64,000 nt of DNA, taken from Sphingomonas sp. CFBP 8760. GTDB taxonomy: Bacteria; Pseudomonadota; Alphaproteobacteria; Sphingomonadales; Sphingomonadaceae. Where the stretch lies: contig NZ_JACYUG010000006.1 of NCBI RefSeq assembly GCF_014841615.1, forward strand, positions 1 through 64,000. Reading direction: 5' to 3'. The translations under genes and the position numbers were made by a program. Each line of letters starts with the position of its first letter. Position 1 is the first letter of the stretch. Under the pieces are notes generated by a model. It searched no databases and was not told the DNA's origin. It saw only the letters and a list, made by a program, of their open reading frames with translations. Positions 42,192 through 50,648 of the stretch are shown here, piece after piece.

Positions 42192-43718
42192 ATGAGCGCG
42201 TTCGGGCGTCGGAGCAATATGGGTAGCGGACAGCCGGTCCGGCCGGCGTTCGGCGTGGCGCGGCCGATGCACGGCGGCGGCCCCGCCCCCCGCCCGGAAC
42301 CGGAGGGTGGCCAGCAATTCCCGCCGCTCGACGCGCTGGCCCTGCCCGGCGAACTCGACCCCACGCTCCATTCCGCGCCGACGCTGGATGCGATGCAGCG
42401 CCTGTCCGATCGCCAGAACGCCAGTGGCGATGCCGGCAGCAGCAAGGTGGAGGGGTTCGAAGCCTCCGTCCACAAGATCAAGGAGCAGGTGCTGCCGCGC
42501 CTGCTGGAACGCGTCGATCCCGAAGCGGCGGCGACGCTGGGCAAGGACGAACTGGCCGAGGAATTCCGCCCGATCATCGGCGAGGTGCTGGCCGAGCTGA
42601 AACTGACGCTGAACCGCCGCGAACAGTTCGCGCTGGAAAAGGTGCTGGTCGACGAACTGCTGGGTCTCGGGCCGCTGGAGGAACTGCTCGCCGATCCCGC
42701 CATCACCGACATCATGGTCAACGGCCCCGACCAGACGTATGTGGAGCGCAAGGGCAAGCTGGAGATCGCGCCGATCCAGTTCCGCGACGAGGAGCATCTG
42801 TTCCAGATCGCGCAGCGCATCGTCAATTCGGTCGGACGCCGGGTCGACCAGACCACCCCGCTGGCCGACGCCCGGCTGAAGGACGGCAGCCGCGTCAACG
42901 TGATCGTGCCGCCGCTGAGCCTGCGCGGCACCGCCATCTCGATCCGCAAATTCTCCGCCAAGCCGATCACGCTCGACATGATGGCGGGGTTCGGCAGCAT
43001 GAGCCCGAAGATGGCGACCGCGCTGAAGATCGCCGGGGCCAGCCGTTTCAACGTCGTCATCTCCGGCGGTACCGGTTCGGGCAAGACGACGATGCTGAAC
43101 GCGCTGTCGAAGATGATCGACCCGGGCGAGCGCGTGCTGACGATCGAGGACGCGGCCGAACTTCGCCTGCAACAGCCCCACTGGCTGCCGCTGGAAACCC
43201 GCCCCGCCAATCTGGAGGGTCAGGGCGAGATCAGCATCCGCGACCTGGTGAAGAACGCGCTGCGTATGCGCCCGGACCGCATCATCCTGGGCGAAATCCG
43301 CGGGGCGGAGTGTTTCGACATGCTCGCCGCCATGAACACCGGCCATGACGGGTCGATGTGTACGCTCCACGCCAATTCCCCGCGCGAGGCGCTGGCCCGC
43401 ATGGAGAACATGGTGATGATGTCCGACATCAAGGTGCCCAAGGAGGCGATCAGTCGCCAGATCGCCGATTCGGTCGAACTCATCATCCAGGTGAAGCGGC
43501 TGCGTGACGGCAGCCGCCGCGTGACCAACGTGACCGAAGTGATCGGGATGGAAGGCCCGGTGATCGTCACGCAGGAACTGTTCCGCTTCGAGTATCTGGA
43601 CGAGGGCGCGGACGGCAAGATCATCGGCGAGTACCGCTCGATGGGGCTGCGCCCCTACACGCTGGACAAGGCCAAGCAGTTCGGATTCGATCAGGCGTAT
43701 CTGGAAGCCTGCCTGTAA
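42192..43718 (+). CDS. cpaF: CpaF/TadA-type secretion ATPase
   Basis: A 508-aa hexameric ATPase that powers Flp/Tad pilus assembly. Walker A ISGGTGSGKTTML, the Asp-box-like LTIEDAAELRL, Walker B RMRPDRIILGEIRGAE and the His-box around NTGHDGSMCTLHANSP. The first 100 residues are Pro/Gly-rich and low-complexity. RBS GAGGATCGGGA precedes the ATG. No other tad/cpa gene is in the window, so it is either an isolated copy or the rest of the locus is elsewhere. Confidence 0.93.
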   Translation: MSAFGRRSNMGSGQPVRPAFGVARPMHGGGPAPRPEPEGGQQFPPLDALALPGELDPTLHSAPTLDAMQRLSDRQNASGDAGSSKVEGFEASVHKIKEQVLPRLLERVDPEAAATLGKDELAEEFRPIIGEVLAELKLTLNRREQFALEKVLVDELLGLGPLEELLADPAITDIMVNGPDQTYVERKGKLEIAPIQFRDEEHLFQIAQRIVNSVGRRVDQTTPLADARLKDGSRVNVIVPPLSLRGTAISIRKFSAKPITLDMMAGFGSMSPKMATALKIAGASRFNVVISGGTGSGKTTMLNALSKMIDPGERVLTIEDAAELRLQQPHWLPLETRPANLEGQGEISIRDLVKNALRMRPDRIILGEIRGAECFDMLAAMNTGHDGSMCTLHANSPREALARMENMVMMSDIKVPKEAISRQIADSVELIIQVKRLRDGSRRVTNVTEVIGMEGPVIVTQELFRFEYLDEGADGKIIGEYRSMGLRPYTLDKAKQFGFDQAYLEACL

Positions 43719-43782
43719 AAGCCTGCAATATCAGGTCGTACCGGGCTGACGGGGGGACCATGAGGCACTAAGGGCGGCCGGC

Positions 43783-45255
43783 ATGAATGCCGCCGCCCCG
43801 TCTGTCGTTGCCGACCATCGGCGACGGCTCGGCCTGCCGCGATCGGCGGCGATGCAGGCATCGTTGCTGTTGCTGGCGGCCTTCGTCACGCGCGGCGCCT
43901 TGTTCGGCAATCCGCTGGTTCATAGCGACGAGGGTTTCTACCTGCTGGTCGGAAACCGGATGATGCACGGCGCGTGGCCGTTCGTCGACATCTTCGATCG
44001 CAAGCCGGTGGGCCTGTTCCTGATCTTCGCCGCGATCCGCTCGGTCGGCGGCGATGGCATCCTGACCTATCAAGTGGCGGCGACCCTGTGCGCCACCGCC
44101 ACCGCCTTCCTCGCGACCCGGATCGCCCGCCGGTTCTGTTCGCCGGGCGCGGCCTTTGCCGGCGGGCTCTGTTATCTGGTGTGGCTGGTGGTGTTCGATG
44201 GCGGGGGCGGGCAGGCATCGGTCTGGTACGGCCTGCCGATGGCGGGGGCGGGCCTGCTGGCGATCGACGGCATCCGCGAACGGCGACGCCTGTCGCGACG
44301 CGGCGCGGCGGCGATGCTGCTGGTCGGCGTCGCGATGCAGATCAAGTACACCGCCATGTTCGAGGGCGTCTTCTTCGCGCTGGCGCTGCTGCGGGCCGGC
44401 TGGCTGGCCGGACGGCCGCTGCACCGCATCGGGCGCGACGCGGCGCTGTGGATCGTGCTGGCGCTGCTGCCCACCGCCATCGCGCTGGCCGTCTATATGG
44501 CGGCGGGGCATGGCGAGGCGTTCATCTTCGCCAACTTCGTGTCGATCTTCGGACAGGGCGACCCCGATACCGCCGCCACCAATGCGGTGAAGCTGCTGGA
44601 GGCGGCGGCGCTGGCCTCCCCGCTCGGCTGGCTGGCGATCCGCGGCGGGTGGCGGGCGTGGCCGGCGCTGGAATGGGCGGCGATCGCGCTGATCGCGGTG
44701 CTGATGATGGGGACCGCCGAACAGCATTATTTCATCCCGGTGATGTTGCCGCTGTCGATCGCCGCCGCCGCCGGCCTGAACGATCGCGGCTGCACCTTCG
44801 CGTTGCGCCGCTGTGTCGCGATGCTGGCGATCGGCCTGGCACTGGCCGCGCTGGTGACGACCCTGCGCATCCGCCAGCGCGGCACCCCGGCACAGGCGGC
44901 GGCGCTGGCGCGGATGGTCGGCGACCGGCCGGCGGGATGCATGTTCGGCTTCAACAGCGAACCGATCCTCTATTACCTGACCCGGTCCTGCCTTCCGACC
45001 CGCTACATCTTTCGCAGCCATCTCGGCCAGACGTCGGAGGTCCATGGCATCGATACCGATCCCGTCGCCGAGACCGCCCGCATCCTAGCGCGCGATCCCG
45101 GCTTGATCGTGATCCGCACCCCGAAGCCCACCACCAATCCCGCCACGCAAGCACTGGTGCTGCGCGCGGTCGCCGACCGGTATCGACTGGTCGGCACGGT
45201 CAGGATCGGACGGTTGCGGCAATATGTCTTCCGCCTGCGCCGCGCGCGCCGCTAG
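43783..45255 (+). CDS. GT-C fold membrane glycosyltransferase (PMT/GT39-like)
   Basis: A 490-aa protein with about ten hydrophobic segments. The first periplasmic loop has HSDEGFYLLVGNRM and FDRKPVGLFL, matching the acidic-residue pattern of GT-C/PMT-type (ArnT-like, DUF2029-related) transferases that use polyprenyl-linked sugars. The acceptor is unknown. It may take part in glycan modification together with the genes at 47.7-54 kb. Its stop overlaps the convergent gene by 4 bases. Confidence 0.75.
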   Translation: MNAAAPSVVADHRRRLGLPRSAAMQASLLLLAAFVTRGALFGNPLVHSDEGFYLLVGNRMMHGAWPFVDIFDRKPVGLFLIFAAIRSVGGDGILTYQVAATLCATATAFLATRIARRFCSPGAAFAGGLCYLVWLVVFDGGGGQASVWYGLPMAGAGLLAIDGIRERRRLSRRGAAAMLLVGVAMQIKYTAMFEGVFFALALLRAGWLAGRPLHRIGRDAALWIVLALLPTAIALAVYMAAGHGEAFIFANFVSIFGQGDPDTAATNAVKLLEAAALASPLGWLAIRGGWRAWPALEWAAIALIAVLMMGTAEQHYFIPVMLPLSIAAAAGLNDRGCTFALRRCVAMLAIGLALAALVTTLRIRQRGTPAQAAALARMVGDRPAGCMFGFNSEPILYYLTRSCLPTRYIFRSHLGQTSEVHGIDTDPVAETARILARDPGLIVIRTPKPTTNPATQALVLRAVADRYRLVGTVRIGRLRQYVFRLRRARR

Positions 45256-46715
45256 ACGGGAACCGTGATCGACGCGGACACGTCGGGGGCGTTGCGTTGG
45301 CGAAGCGCGATGGAGACATTCCCGGCGATCCCCGCCGCCAGCGCGGGCAGCCGCAGCACCGCCTGCCCGGCCTGCGCCGACGACACGGTCCGCGCCGCCG
45401 CCCACGCGCCGCCGTTCACCGCATAGTCGTAGGCATCGGGCGTCCCGACATAGGTGATCGCCAGATCGATCCGCCGCGTCGCCGGATCGACCGTCGCGGT
45501 GTGGATCGCCAGCGGCGGCGCCAGCGATCCGGCGGTCACGTTCGCCATCGCGGGGCCGATCGTGACGGCGAAACGCACGCCATATCCGCGCGGCTGGACC
45601 GCATCGAGGAACGCGGCGTCGATCGTCACCGATATCCGGATGCCGTTCTGGTAGAATGCGACGCTACCGTCCGCCGCGACGCGCAGTTCGATGAAGGCGG
45701 TGACCGGCGCGGCGACCAGCGGCGGGGCGAAGGCACGATATTCGTACCCGATAATCTCGCTCTGGACGCCGTCGACGACGCGGATCACGCCATAATGATC
45801 GTCATCGACGATCCGGAAGATCACGCCGTTCTGCGCATCCGTCATGCGGAACCAGAAATCGGCGGTGTTCGTCGCCCGGCGGAACCGGGTACCGATCATA
45901 TAGGGTTCGGCGGCCATCATGCGCAGGCCGATCGCCGTCTGCGTGCCCAGATCGACCGGGCCGACCGGATGCGGGGGCAGCACCGCATCCGCCATCACCG
46001 ACGCCGCGGCGACGACGATGGCGATCACCGTCGTCCGCGGACTGTTGCCGGCACCGGCCAGCGTCTCCACGAGCGCGATCTCCGCCGGGCCGGCCACCGC
46101 CGGCACGCCGACGATCCTGCCGTCCGCGATCGCCAGTCCCGGCGGCAACGTCGCCGCCAGCAGCGCATTCGGCGTCGTGCCGGTCACCGGCAGATCGACC
46201 GCGACCCCGACCGTCCAGGCACTGGCCGGCAACGACAGCGCCGCCAGCATTGGCGCGGGCGGCGCATCGAACGGTATCCGCGTCCGGGCAAAGACCGGCG
46301 CGGCGCCATCCGCGCCGGCGCGGATCGTGACGCGCCATCCGTGCCCGGCGATCGCCGCCCCGTCGAGCGAGACGACATCCCCGGCGGAGGGCAGAATCGT
46401 CAGCGCTCCGCGTGCGATCACGTCGCGGCCGTGGCGGTATCGCTCCGCCAGTTCCACGACCAGCGGCCAGCCATATAGCGATTCGGACAGCCGGCCGTCG
46501 CGGGCGAAGCGCACGTGATCGCCCTCCCCGTCGGCCACGATCTCGCCATCGATCGCGGCGTGCGCGACCCGGTCGTGATCGTGGAACGACAGGGCAAAGG
46601 CACGTCCCGCCAGCGGCATCGCCGCGCCGTCGGCATCATGGAAACGCAGGTCGAGGACGAAGGGCTCGCCCGCCGCCAGCGTGAAGGCGGACAGGTCATC
46701 GGTGATGGTCAGCAT
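45252..46715 (-). CDS. Phage tail-like protein with putative Ig domain
   Basis: A 487-aa beta-rich protein without a signal peptide. The N-terminal part (SAFTLAAGEPFVLDLRF) resembles phage structural proteins; a middle segment (LPPGLAIADGRIVGVPAVAG) is a typical 'putative Ig' repeat; a later part (TADFWFRMTDAQNGVIFRIV) looks like a jelly-roll/laminin-type domain. GGAG precedes the ATG. Together with the holin-like and muramidase genes just upstream it suggests a phage-derived cassette. No other phage gene is seen. Confidence 0.6.
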   Translation of the reverse strand: MLTITDDLSAFTLAAGEPFVLDLRFHDADGAAMPLAGRAFALSFHDHDRVAHAAIDGEIVADGEGDHVRFARDGRLSESLYGWPLVVELAERYRHGRDVIARGALTILPSAGDVVSLDGAAIAGHGWRVTIRAGADGAAPVFARTRIPFDAPPAPMLAALSLPASAWTVGVAVDLPVTGTTPNALLAATLPPGLAIADGRIVGVPAVAGPAEIALVETLAGAGNSPRTTVIAIVVAAASVMADAVLPPHPVGPVDLGTQTAIGLRMMAAEPYMIGTRFRRATNTADFWFRMTDAQNGVIFRIVDDDHYGVIRVVDGVQSEIIGYEYRAFAPPLVAAPVTAFIELRVAADGSVAFYQNGIRISVTIDAAFLDAVQPRGYGVRFAVTIGPAMANVTAGSLAPPLAIHTATVDPATRRIDLAITYVGTPDAYDYAVNGGAWAAARTVSSAQAGQAVLRLPALAAGIAGNVSIALRQRNAPDVSASITVPV

Positions 46716-46793
46716 CGGATGCTCCGGAAAAAGGGGTTCATCGCCCGGTGGCGTGCGGTCGGGCGACGGCGGCGGGGACCACGACGATCGCCC

Positions 46794-47030
46794 TCATCGC
46801 GGCACCACCGGGCCGGCCGCCGCATCGGGCTGGCTCTGCCGGAAGAGCAGCCCCCCGATCGTGCCGAGCAGGGTGACGAGACCCGTCGTCACCTTGTCGG
46901 ACGTGGCGATCAGCGCTTCGGGCAGCACCTTGCCGAGCAGACCGGTGACCGCGATCGGTGCGAGCGCCACGAGCAGCGTCGCGATCACCACGGCCAGGAA
47001 CGCGCGGAAGCGCAGGCGCTGGTCGTTCAT
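46794..47030 (-). CDS. Holin-like small membrane protein
   Basis: A 78-aa protein with two hydrophobic helices (FLAVVIATLLVALAPIAVTG and VTTGLVTLLGTIGGLLF), a basic N-terminus and a polar C-tail, the layout of a class II-type holin. The ATG overlaps the GH108 stop (ATGA). Likely forms the inner-membrane pore that lets the muramidase out. It could alternatively serve a non-phage export route. Confidence 0.65.
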   Translation of the reverse strand: MNDQRLRFRAFLAVVIATLLVALAPIAVTGLLGKVLPEALIATSDKVTTGLVTLLGTIGGLLFRQSQPDAAAGPVVPR

Positions 47031-47584
47031 GCCGGCTCTCCGATCCGTTGCGCGAGCCAGCCATAGAGAAACGCCTCGTTGGCGGGGCGTCGTTCGGCGA
47101 GCGCGATGTAGCGTTCGCCCTGCAACGCATCGATCGCCTTCAGCAGCACCGCCTCGCCCACCGCGCGGCGGGTCGCCAGGAAAGCGTCGATCGCGGCGAG
47201 CGTCGCGGGGCCGATACGGCCGTCGAGCGTCAGGTCGGGATAATCGGTGGCCCCTCGGTTCAGCGCGTTCAGGGCGCGTTGCAGGAACCCGGCGGCAACC
47301 GGCGGCCCCATGTTGACGCCGGTATCGAACAGCTCGGCCGCCAGGCGCGGCGCCCGCGCCGCCACCGCCTCCAGTCCCGGCCGATACCAGTAGAGCCGGC
47401 GATAGATCGCCACCGCCTCGTCGCGCGGGAACTGGCGCATCGATCCGCGCCAGCCATGCGTCCGCGCCACCGATTCCGTGATACCCCAGCGGGTCGGCCC
47501 GCCCCGGTCGGCGGGATGATCGACATAGCCGCCCTCCCGCTCGATCACCGCATCGATCAATCCGTCGATCGTCTCGTCCATCAT
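47027..47584 (-). CDS. Glycoside hydrolase family 108 muramidase (endolysin-like)
   Basis: A 185-aa peptidoglycan-degrading enzyme. The GH108 signature VIEREGGYVDHPADRGGPT contains the catalytic Glu, followed by RWGITESVA, VNMGPPVAAGFLQRALN and a C-terminal peptidoglycan-binding-like LTLDGRIGPATLAAI. No signal peptide, so release depends on the downstream holin-like protein. The family includes phage endolysins and domesticated secretion-associated lysozymes. Confidence 0.88.
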   Translation of the reverse strand: MMDETIDGLIDAVIEREGGYVDHPADRGGPTRWGITESVARTHGWRGSMRQFPRDEAVAIYRRLYWYRPGLEAVAARAPRLAAELFDTGVNMGPPVAAGFLQRALNALNRGATDYPDLTLDGRIGPATLAAIDAFLATRRAVGEAVLLKAIDALQGERYIALAERRPANEAFLYGWLAQRIGEPA

Positions 47585-47710
47585 AGCCCCCCGATTCGAT
47601 TGAGGCGGCCCAACTATCCTATTTGGTTCGTTGTAGGACAGCAGGAAATTACTGCCCCATTCCCACCACCATTGTATCCTAGGCGGCGGGACGAACCACG
47701 GCGGGACATC

Positions 47711-48430
47711 ATGAAGGCCATCATCATCGCGGCGGGTCACGGCTCGCGCCTCCTGCCGCTGACGCTGGAAACGCCCAAATGCCTGGTACCGGTCGGCGGC
47801 CGGGCGATCCTCGACCACCAGCTTCGCGCGATCCGCACGGCTGGCATCACCGCGGTCACCGTGGTCGGCGGCTATCGTATCGAACAGATCGGCGAACATC
47901 TGGCGGCGCGGCGCGACGACGGGCTGGCGACCGACCTCGTCTTCAATCCCTTCTGGGCGGCGGGCAGCAGCATCGGCAGCGTGTGGGCGGCGCGCGCCGA
48001 CCTGACCGGGGCGTTCGTGCTGATGAACGGCGATACGATCTTCGACCCCGCGGTGCTGACCGCCGCGGTCGCCGATGCCCGGCGCGGGGTGAAGCTGGTG
48101 GTCGATACGCTGGCCTCGCCCGAGCCCGACGACATGCTGGTCGCGGTGGCGGACGGACGCGTCCGCGCGGTTGGCAAGGCACTCGACCCGGCCCGCGCCA
48201 CGCACCGCTCGCTCGGCATCGTCGCCTCGACCGGGGGCGGTGCCTATGCCGATGCGCTGCGCGCGGTGATCGGCGGCGGGAACGGCATCCACGCTTTCCA
48301 CCATGCGATCGTCGACCGGCTGGCGGGGGTGGATGCGGTGGCGGCGGTGGCGATCCCGGCGGGCACGCCCTGGCAGGAGATCGACCGGCCCGACGACATC
48401 GAACGCTGGCGGCGGGAACGCGGGGCATGA
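47711..48430 (+). CDS. Sugar/choline-phosphate nucleotidyltransferase-like protein
   Basis: A 239-aa NTP-transferase (GT-A-like Rossmann). P-loop-like MKAIIIAAGHGSRLLPLT, ETPKCLVPVGGRAILDHQL, and the metal-binding LMNGDTIFDP. It is close to the group that includes phosphocholine cytidylyltransferases (LicC-like). It probably makes a nucleotide-activated alcohol or sugar. Its stop overlaps the next start (ATGA); the next two genes handle CDP-alcohols, so a CDP-linked product is likely. Confidence 0.8.
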   Translation: MKAIIIAAGHGSRLLPLTLETPKCLVPVGGRAILDHQLRAIRTAGITAVTVVGGYRIEQIGEHLAARRDDGLATDLVFNPFWAAGSSIGSVWAARADLTGAFVLMNGDTIFDPAVLTAAVADARRGVKLVVDTLASPEPDDMLVAVADGRVRAVGKALDPARATHRSLGIVASTGGGAYADALRAVIGGGNGIHAFHHAIVDRLAGVDAVAAVAIPAGTPWQEIDRPDDIERWRRERGA

Positions 48431-49560
48431 AGAGGCCGGTCGCCTTCCTGTTCCTCGGCGAGACGCTGCTGATCCCCCACCTCTACCCGATCGTTGAGGC
48501 GCTGGCGGCGGACGGTGATGTCGCGATCGACCTGTGGGTCGCCACCTCGGTCCATGAGCAACTGCTGACGCGGTGGAGCGCGGGGTTGGCGGGCGTCCGC
48601 ATCCGGCGCGTTCCCGGCTTTCGCCGGTTGCCGGCCGGCGCGGATGGCCGCAATCCGCCGCTGCCGGCCAAGATACCGACGCTGATCCGGTTGATCCCCC
48701 ACCTGTTGCGAGCCCGCGCGGTGGTGTGCGCGGAACAGACCAGCCTGTGGCTGCCGCGTGCGTTGCCGTTCCTGCCGCCGTTCGTGAAGACCTCGCACGG
48801 GGTCGGCTCGATGAGTGCGCGCGACGATCCCCGCCGCCGCGCCGCCCGCGTGATGCTGGTGCCCAGCCAGCGGGAGCGGGGCACCTATCTGGCGCGCGGC
48901 TTCGCATCCGACCGGGTGATCGCCACCGGCTACGTCAAGTCCGCCTTCCGGCAGCGCAGCCTTGCCACCCTGCCCTTCGCCGAACCGAAGCCGGTCGTCC
49001 TCTATGCGCCGCACTGGCAACGGCATCGGTCATCATGGTGGCACTGGGGGGCGGAGACGGTGCGGCGGATCGCCGACGACGGCCGCTGGAACCTGGTCTT
49101 CGCGCCGCATCAGCGATTGGTGGAGGGCGCGCCGGAGGTGCGCCAGGTGATGGCCGATCTGGCGGGCCGCCCGAACGTGCATTGCGACATCGACGGCTTC
49201 GCGATGGTCGACGGCAGCTACACCGCCGCCGCCGATCTCTATCTGGGCGACACGTCGAGCCAGGTGATCGAGTTCCTGTCCCGCCCGCGCCCCTGCGTCT
49301 TCCTGAACGCCGGCGGCGTCGACTGGCGGGCCGACCCGTCCTACGCACAGTGGCATTGTGGCGAGGTGGTGGACGATCCCGCCGACCTGCTGGCCGCGCT
49401 GGCCCGGGCGCCGGCGATCCACCCCGGCTTCGCGGCCGAGCAGGCACGGTTCGCCGCAGACTCGCTGGGCGATACCGGCGGGGCGGCCCCCGCACGCGCG
49501 GCACGGGTCATCCGCGACCTGCTCGACAATCCGGCACGATCGGGTAACGCCGCGGCATGA
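48427..49560 (+). CDS. CDP-glycerol glycerophosphotransferase-like protein
   Basis: A 377-aa GT-B fold transferase resembling the TagB/TagF-type family that adds polyol-phosphate units from CDP-glycerol. Visible are FVKTSHGVGSMSARDD, VVLYAPHWQRHRSSW and the nucleotide-binding end AADLYLGDTSSQVIEFL. It sits between an NTP-transferase and a CDP-alcohol phosphatidyltransferase with 4-base overlaps on both sides. Substrate not certain. Confidence 0.72.
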   Translation: MKRPVAFLFLGETLLIPHLYPIVEALAADGDVAIDLWVATSVHEQLLTRWSAGLAGVRIRRVPGFRRLPAGADGRNPPLPAKIPTLIRLIPHLLRARAVVCAEQTSLWLPRALPFLPPFVKTSHGVGSMSARDDPRRRAARVMLVPSQRERGTYLARGFASDRVIATGYVKSAFRQRSLATLPFAEPKPVVLYAPHWQRHRSSWWHWGAETVRRIADDGRWNLVFAPHQRLVEGAPEVRQVMADLAGRPNVHCDIDGFAMVDGSYTAAADLYLGDTSSQVIEFLSRPRPCVFLNAGGVDWRADPSYAQWHCGEVVDDPADLLAALARAPAIHPGFAAEQARFAADSLGDTGGAAPARAARVIRDLLDNPARSGNAAA

Positions 49561-50648
49561 CTTCTCCCGCGCTCGCCACCATCGGCGACAATCCCACCCC
49601 GCTCTGGGGCATGACCAATGCCGAACGCACCCGCCGGATCGCACAGGCGCAAGGGTTCGATGAGCGGGGCGCGACGATCGTGCTCGCCCATCTCGACTAT
49701 GCGTTCGACCCGGTCTGGACCGCGCATCTGAAGACCCGCCCCGGCACCGTCGTGACGCGCGACGGGCGCCCGGTGCTGGCGCATGTCGGCGATGTCGAGG
49801 CCGAGGAGGCCGCCGCGCTGATGATCGCCGGCCGCCCCCTGCCCGGCCTGACCGTGATCGAGGCGGAGGACGAGGGCGGTATCCTGAACGAGGCGCTGCG
49901 GAAACGCGAACGCCCGTTCATGGAACCGCTGACCCCCGCCACCGTTCCCGCGATCGAGCGGCTGAGCTACAAGGGCGCGTACAAGGGCGTCACCGACGTC
50001 CTGACCAAATATCTGTGGCCCGAATGGGCGTTCCGGCTGACGCAATTGTCGGCGCGGATCGGCATCAGCCCCAACGGCATCACCGCGATCGGCAGCGTGC
50101 TGTGCATCGTCGCCACGGTCGCCTTCTGGTATGGCTGGTTCTGGACCGGGCTGGCCACCGGCCTCGTCTTCATGGTGCTCGACACCGTCGACGGGAAGCT
50201 GGCGCGGTGCACCATCACCTCGTCGAAACTGGGCAATGCGTGGGATCACGGCGTCGATCTGGTCCATCCGCCCTTCTGGTGGTGGGCATGGGCGGCGGGC
50301 TGCGCGCCCTATGGCCGGGCGCTGTCGGACCAGATGTTCTGGATCGTCATCGGCACGATGCTGTTCGGCTATGTCGCGCAGCGCCTGATCGAGGGGGCGT
50401 TCATCGTCCGCTTCGGGATGCACATCCATGTCTGGCGCAAGTTCGACAGCGACTTCCGCCTGTTCACCGCGCGGCGCAATCCGAACATGGTGATCCTGCT
50501 GGCGGGGCTGCTGATCGGGCGGCCCGACTGGGGCATCATCGGCGTCGCGGCGTGGACCGCGATCTCGCTGGTCGTCCACCTGATCCGCCTGTTGCAGGCG
50601 ATCGCGGTGAAGCGGCACGGCGCGGCGGTGGTCAGCTGGCTCGCCTGA
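49557..50648 (+). CDS. CDP-alcohol phosphatidyltransferase
   Basis: A 363-aa membrane enzyme. The CDP-alcohol phosphotransferase signature D-G-x2-A-R-x8-G-x3-D-x3-D is complete (LDTVDGKLARC...LGNAWDHGVD), within five or six hydrophobic helices. The N-terminal 130 residues are an extra soluble domain, reminiscent of the nucleotidyltransferase half of inositol-phosphate-type fusions but without its catalytic motif. It is third in the coupled set. Its 3' end overlaps the convergent asnB by 17 bases. Confidence 0.85.
   Translation: MTSPALATIGDNPTPLWGMTNAERTRRIAQAQGFDERGATIVLAHLDYAFDPVWTAHLKTRPGTVVTRDGRPVLAHVGDVEAEEAAALMIAGRPLPGLTVIEAEDEGGILNEALRKRERPFMEPLTPATVPAIERLSYKGAYKGVTDVLTKYLWPEWAFRLTQLSARIGISPNGITAIGSVLCIVATVAFWYGWFWTGLATGLVFMVLDTVDGKLARCTITSSKLGNAWDHGVDLVHPPFWWWAWAAGCAPYGRALSDQMFWIVIGTMLFGYVAQRLIEGAFIVRFGMHIHVWRKFDSDFRLFTARRNPNMVILLAGLLIGRPDWGIIGVAAWTAISLVVHLIRLLQAIAVKRHGAAVVSWLA

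Noticed and set aside
46738..46797. A 19-codon frame whose ATG overlaps the holin-like gene's stop
   Set aside because: The ATGA overlap is suggestive, but the peptide is too short and lacks any feature to support a gene.
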